DNA of 6,270 nt from Rhodospirillales bacterium. GTDB lineage: Bacteria > Pseudomonadota > Alphaproteobacteria > Acetobacterales > Acetobacteraceae. Position numbers and translations under genes: made by a program. This document shows positions 6,059 to 6,270 of this stretch, in pieces (positions within the stretch are counted from its first letter, which is position 1; the number at the start of each line of letters is the position of its first letter). The stretch lies in contig JAGWIL010000098.1 of assembly GCA_028866335.1 (NCBI GenBank), forward strand, positions 1 through 6,270, read 5' to 3'. The notes under the pieces are model-generated. The model ran no database searches, was not told where the DNA came from, and saw only the letters and a list, made by a program, of their open reading frames with translations.

Positions 6059-6270
6059 ATGTCGCTGGCCTTACAAGATGAGCAAATGTCCGACGATATA
6101 GGAACCAGGCTGAAGCTGGTCCGGCAGATTTTTGGGCTGACCCAGCGAGAATTGGCCCGCCGGGCCGGGGTGACAAATGGCGCCATCTCGCTGATCGAGC
6201 AGAACCGGGTCAGCCCCTCCATCTCATCGCTTAAAAAAATTCTGGAGGGCCTGCCGCTTTCCCTGGCGGA
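6059..6270 (+). CDS. puuR: XRE-family transcriptional regulator, PuuR-like, N-terminal part (3' end outside window)
   Basis: PuuR represses putrescine-use genes in E. coli and loses grip on DNA when putrescine is present; its C-terminal half is a cupin sensor domain. Here 70 residues are visible, cut by the window end, so the cupin part cannot be checked. The helix-turn-helix runs about 14-68: RLKLVRQIFGLTQRELARRA, then VTNGAISLIEQNRVSPSIS and LKKILEGLPLSLA. The stretch AIS-x-IEQ-x-x-VSP-x-IS-x-L matches E. coli PuuR closely. An in-frame TGA at 6047-6049 limits the start to ATG 6059 or the internal ATG 6086 (MSDDIGTRLK, resembling the PuuR N-terminus); neither has a strong ribosome site. Its position, divergent from puuAB, supports the assignment. 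Other cupin-type XRE regulators share this helix-turn-helix, so the symbol is likely rather than certain. Confidence 0.78.
   Translation, partial: MSLALQDEQMSDDIGTRLKLVRQIFGLTQRELARRAGVTNGAISLIEQNRVSPSISSLKKILEGLPLSLA

Noticed and set aside
5995..6222. A 75-codon minus-strand open frame
   Set aside because: It is antisense to the clear helix-turn-helix of the PuuR-like gene.

Overview
The window looks like chromosomal DNA from a GC-rich alphaproteobacterium. The grounds are an HrcA-type heat-shock repressor, a periplasmic Do-like protease with two PDZ domains, and a gamma-glutamyl-polyamine catabolic gene pair; codon use avoids TTA, CTA and TCA. An acetic-acid-bacterium-like or other Rhodospirillales lineage is a guess from protein style only. 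I see no rRNA, tRNA, CRISPR array, insertion sequence or phage gene.

Layout: 1-378 (+) is the C-terminal part of hrcA, cut by the window edge. It ends at a hairpin (377-403) lying between two convergent genes. 418-1989 (-) is a DegP/HtrA-type serine protease with an unusual Asp/Asn-rich and Gly/Pro-rich loop. 1990-2150 is its regulatory gap, holding an extended -10 candidate that overlaps a 22-bp inverted repeat. 2151-3020 (-) is a two-domain universal stress protein. 3087-4343 (-) is an FAD-dependent amine oxidase of the PuuB (gamma-glutamylputrescine oxidase) type. 4350-5699 (-) is a glutamine-synthetase-fold ligase of the PuuA (gamma-glutamylputrescine synthetase) type. 5700-6058 is a 359-bp divergent control region. 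6059-6270 (+) is the N-terminal part of an XRE-type regulator closely resembling PuuR, cut by the window edge.

How the genes fit together: puuA and puuB are 6 nt apart and encode consecutive steps, ATP-dependent gamma-glutamylation of putrescine (or a similar amine) and oxidative deamination of the product. The PuuR-like regulator is divergent from them and probably controls both directions. The usp gene follows puuB by 66 nt in the same orientation with no visible terminator, so it may share the transcript. The remaining Puu steps (aldehyde dehydrogenase PuuC, gamma-Glu-GABA hydrolase PuuD, transporter PuuP) are not in the window. HrcA (cytoplasmic heat shock) and DegP (envelope protein quality control) are neighbours in function but convergent in transcription.

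Nothing here is clearly a new system. The most notable points are the acidic DxDxDG stretch in the DegP loop, the inverted repeat at the degP promoter, the recurrent GAATAT motif in the puu control region, and the usp gene next to the putrescine genes.
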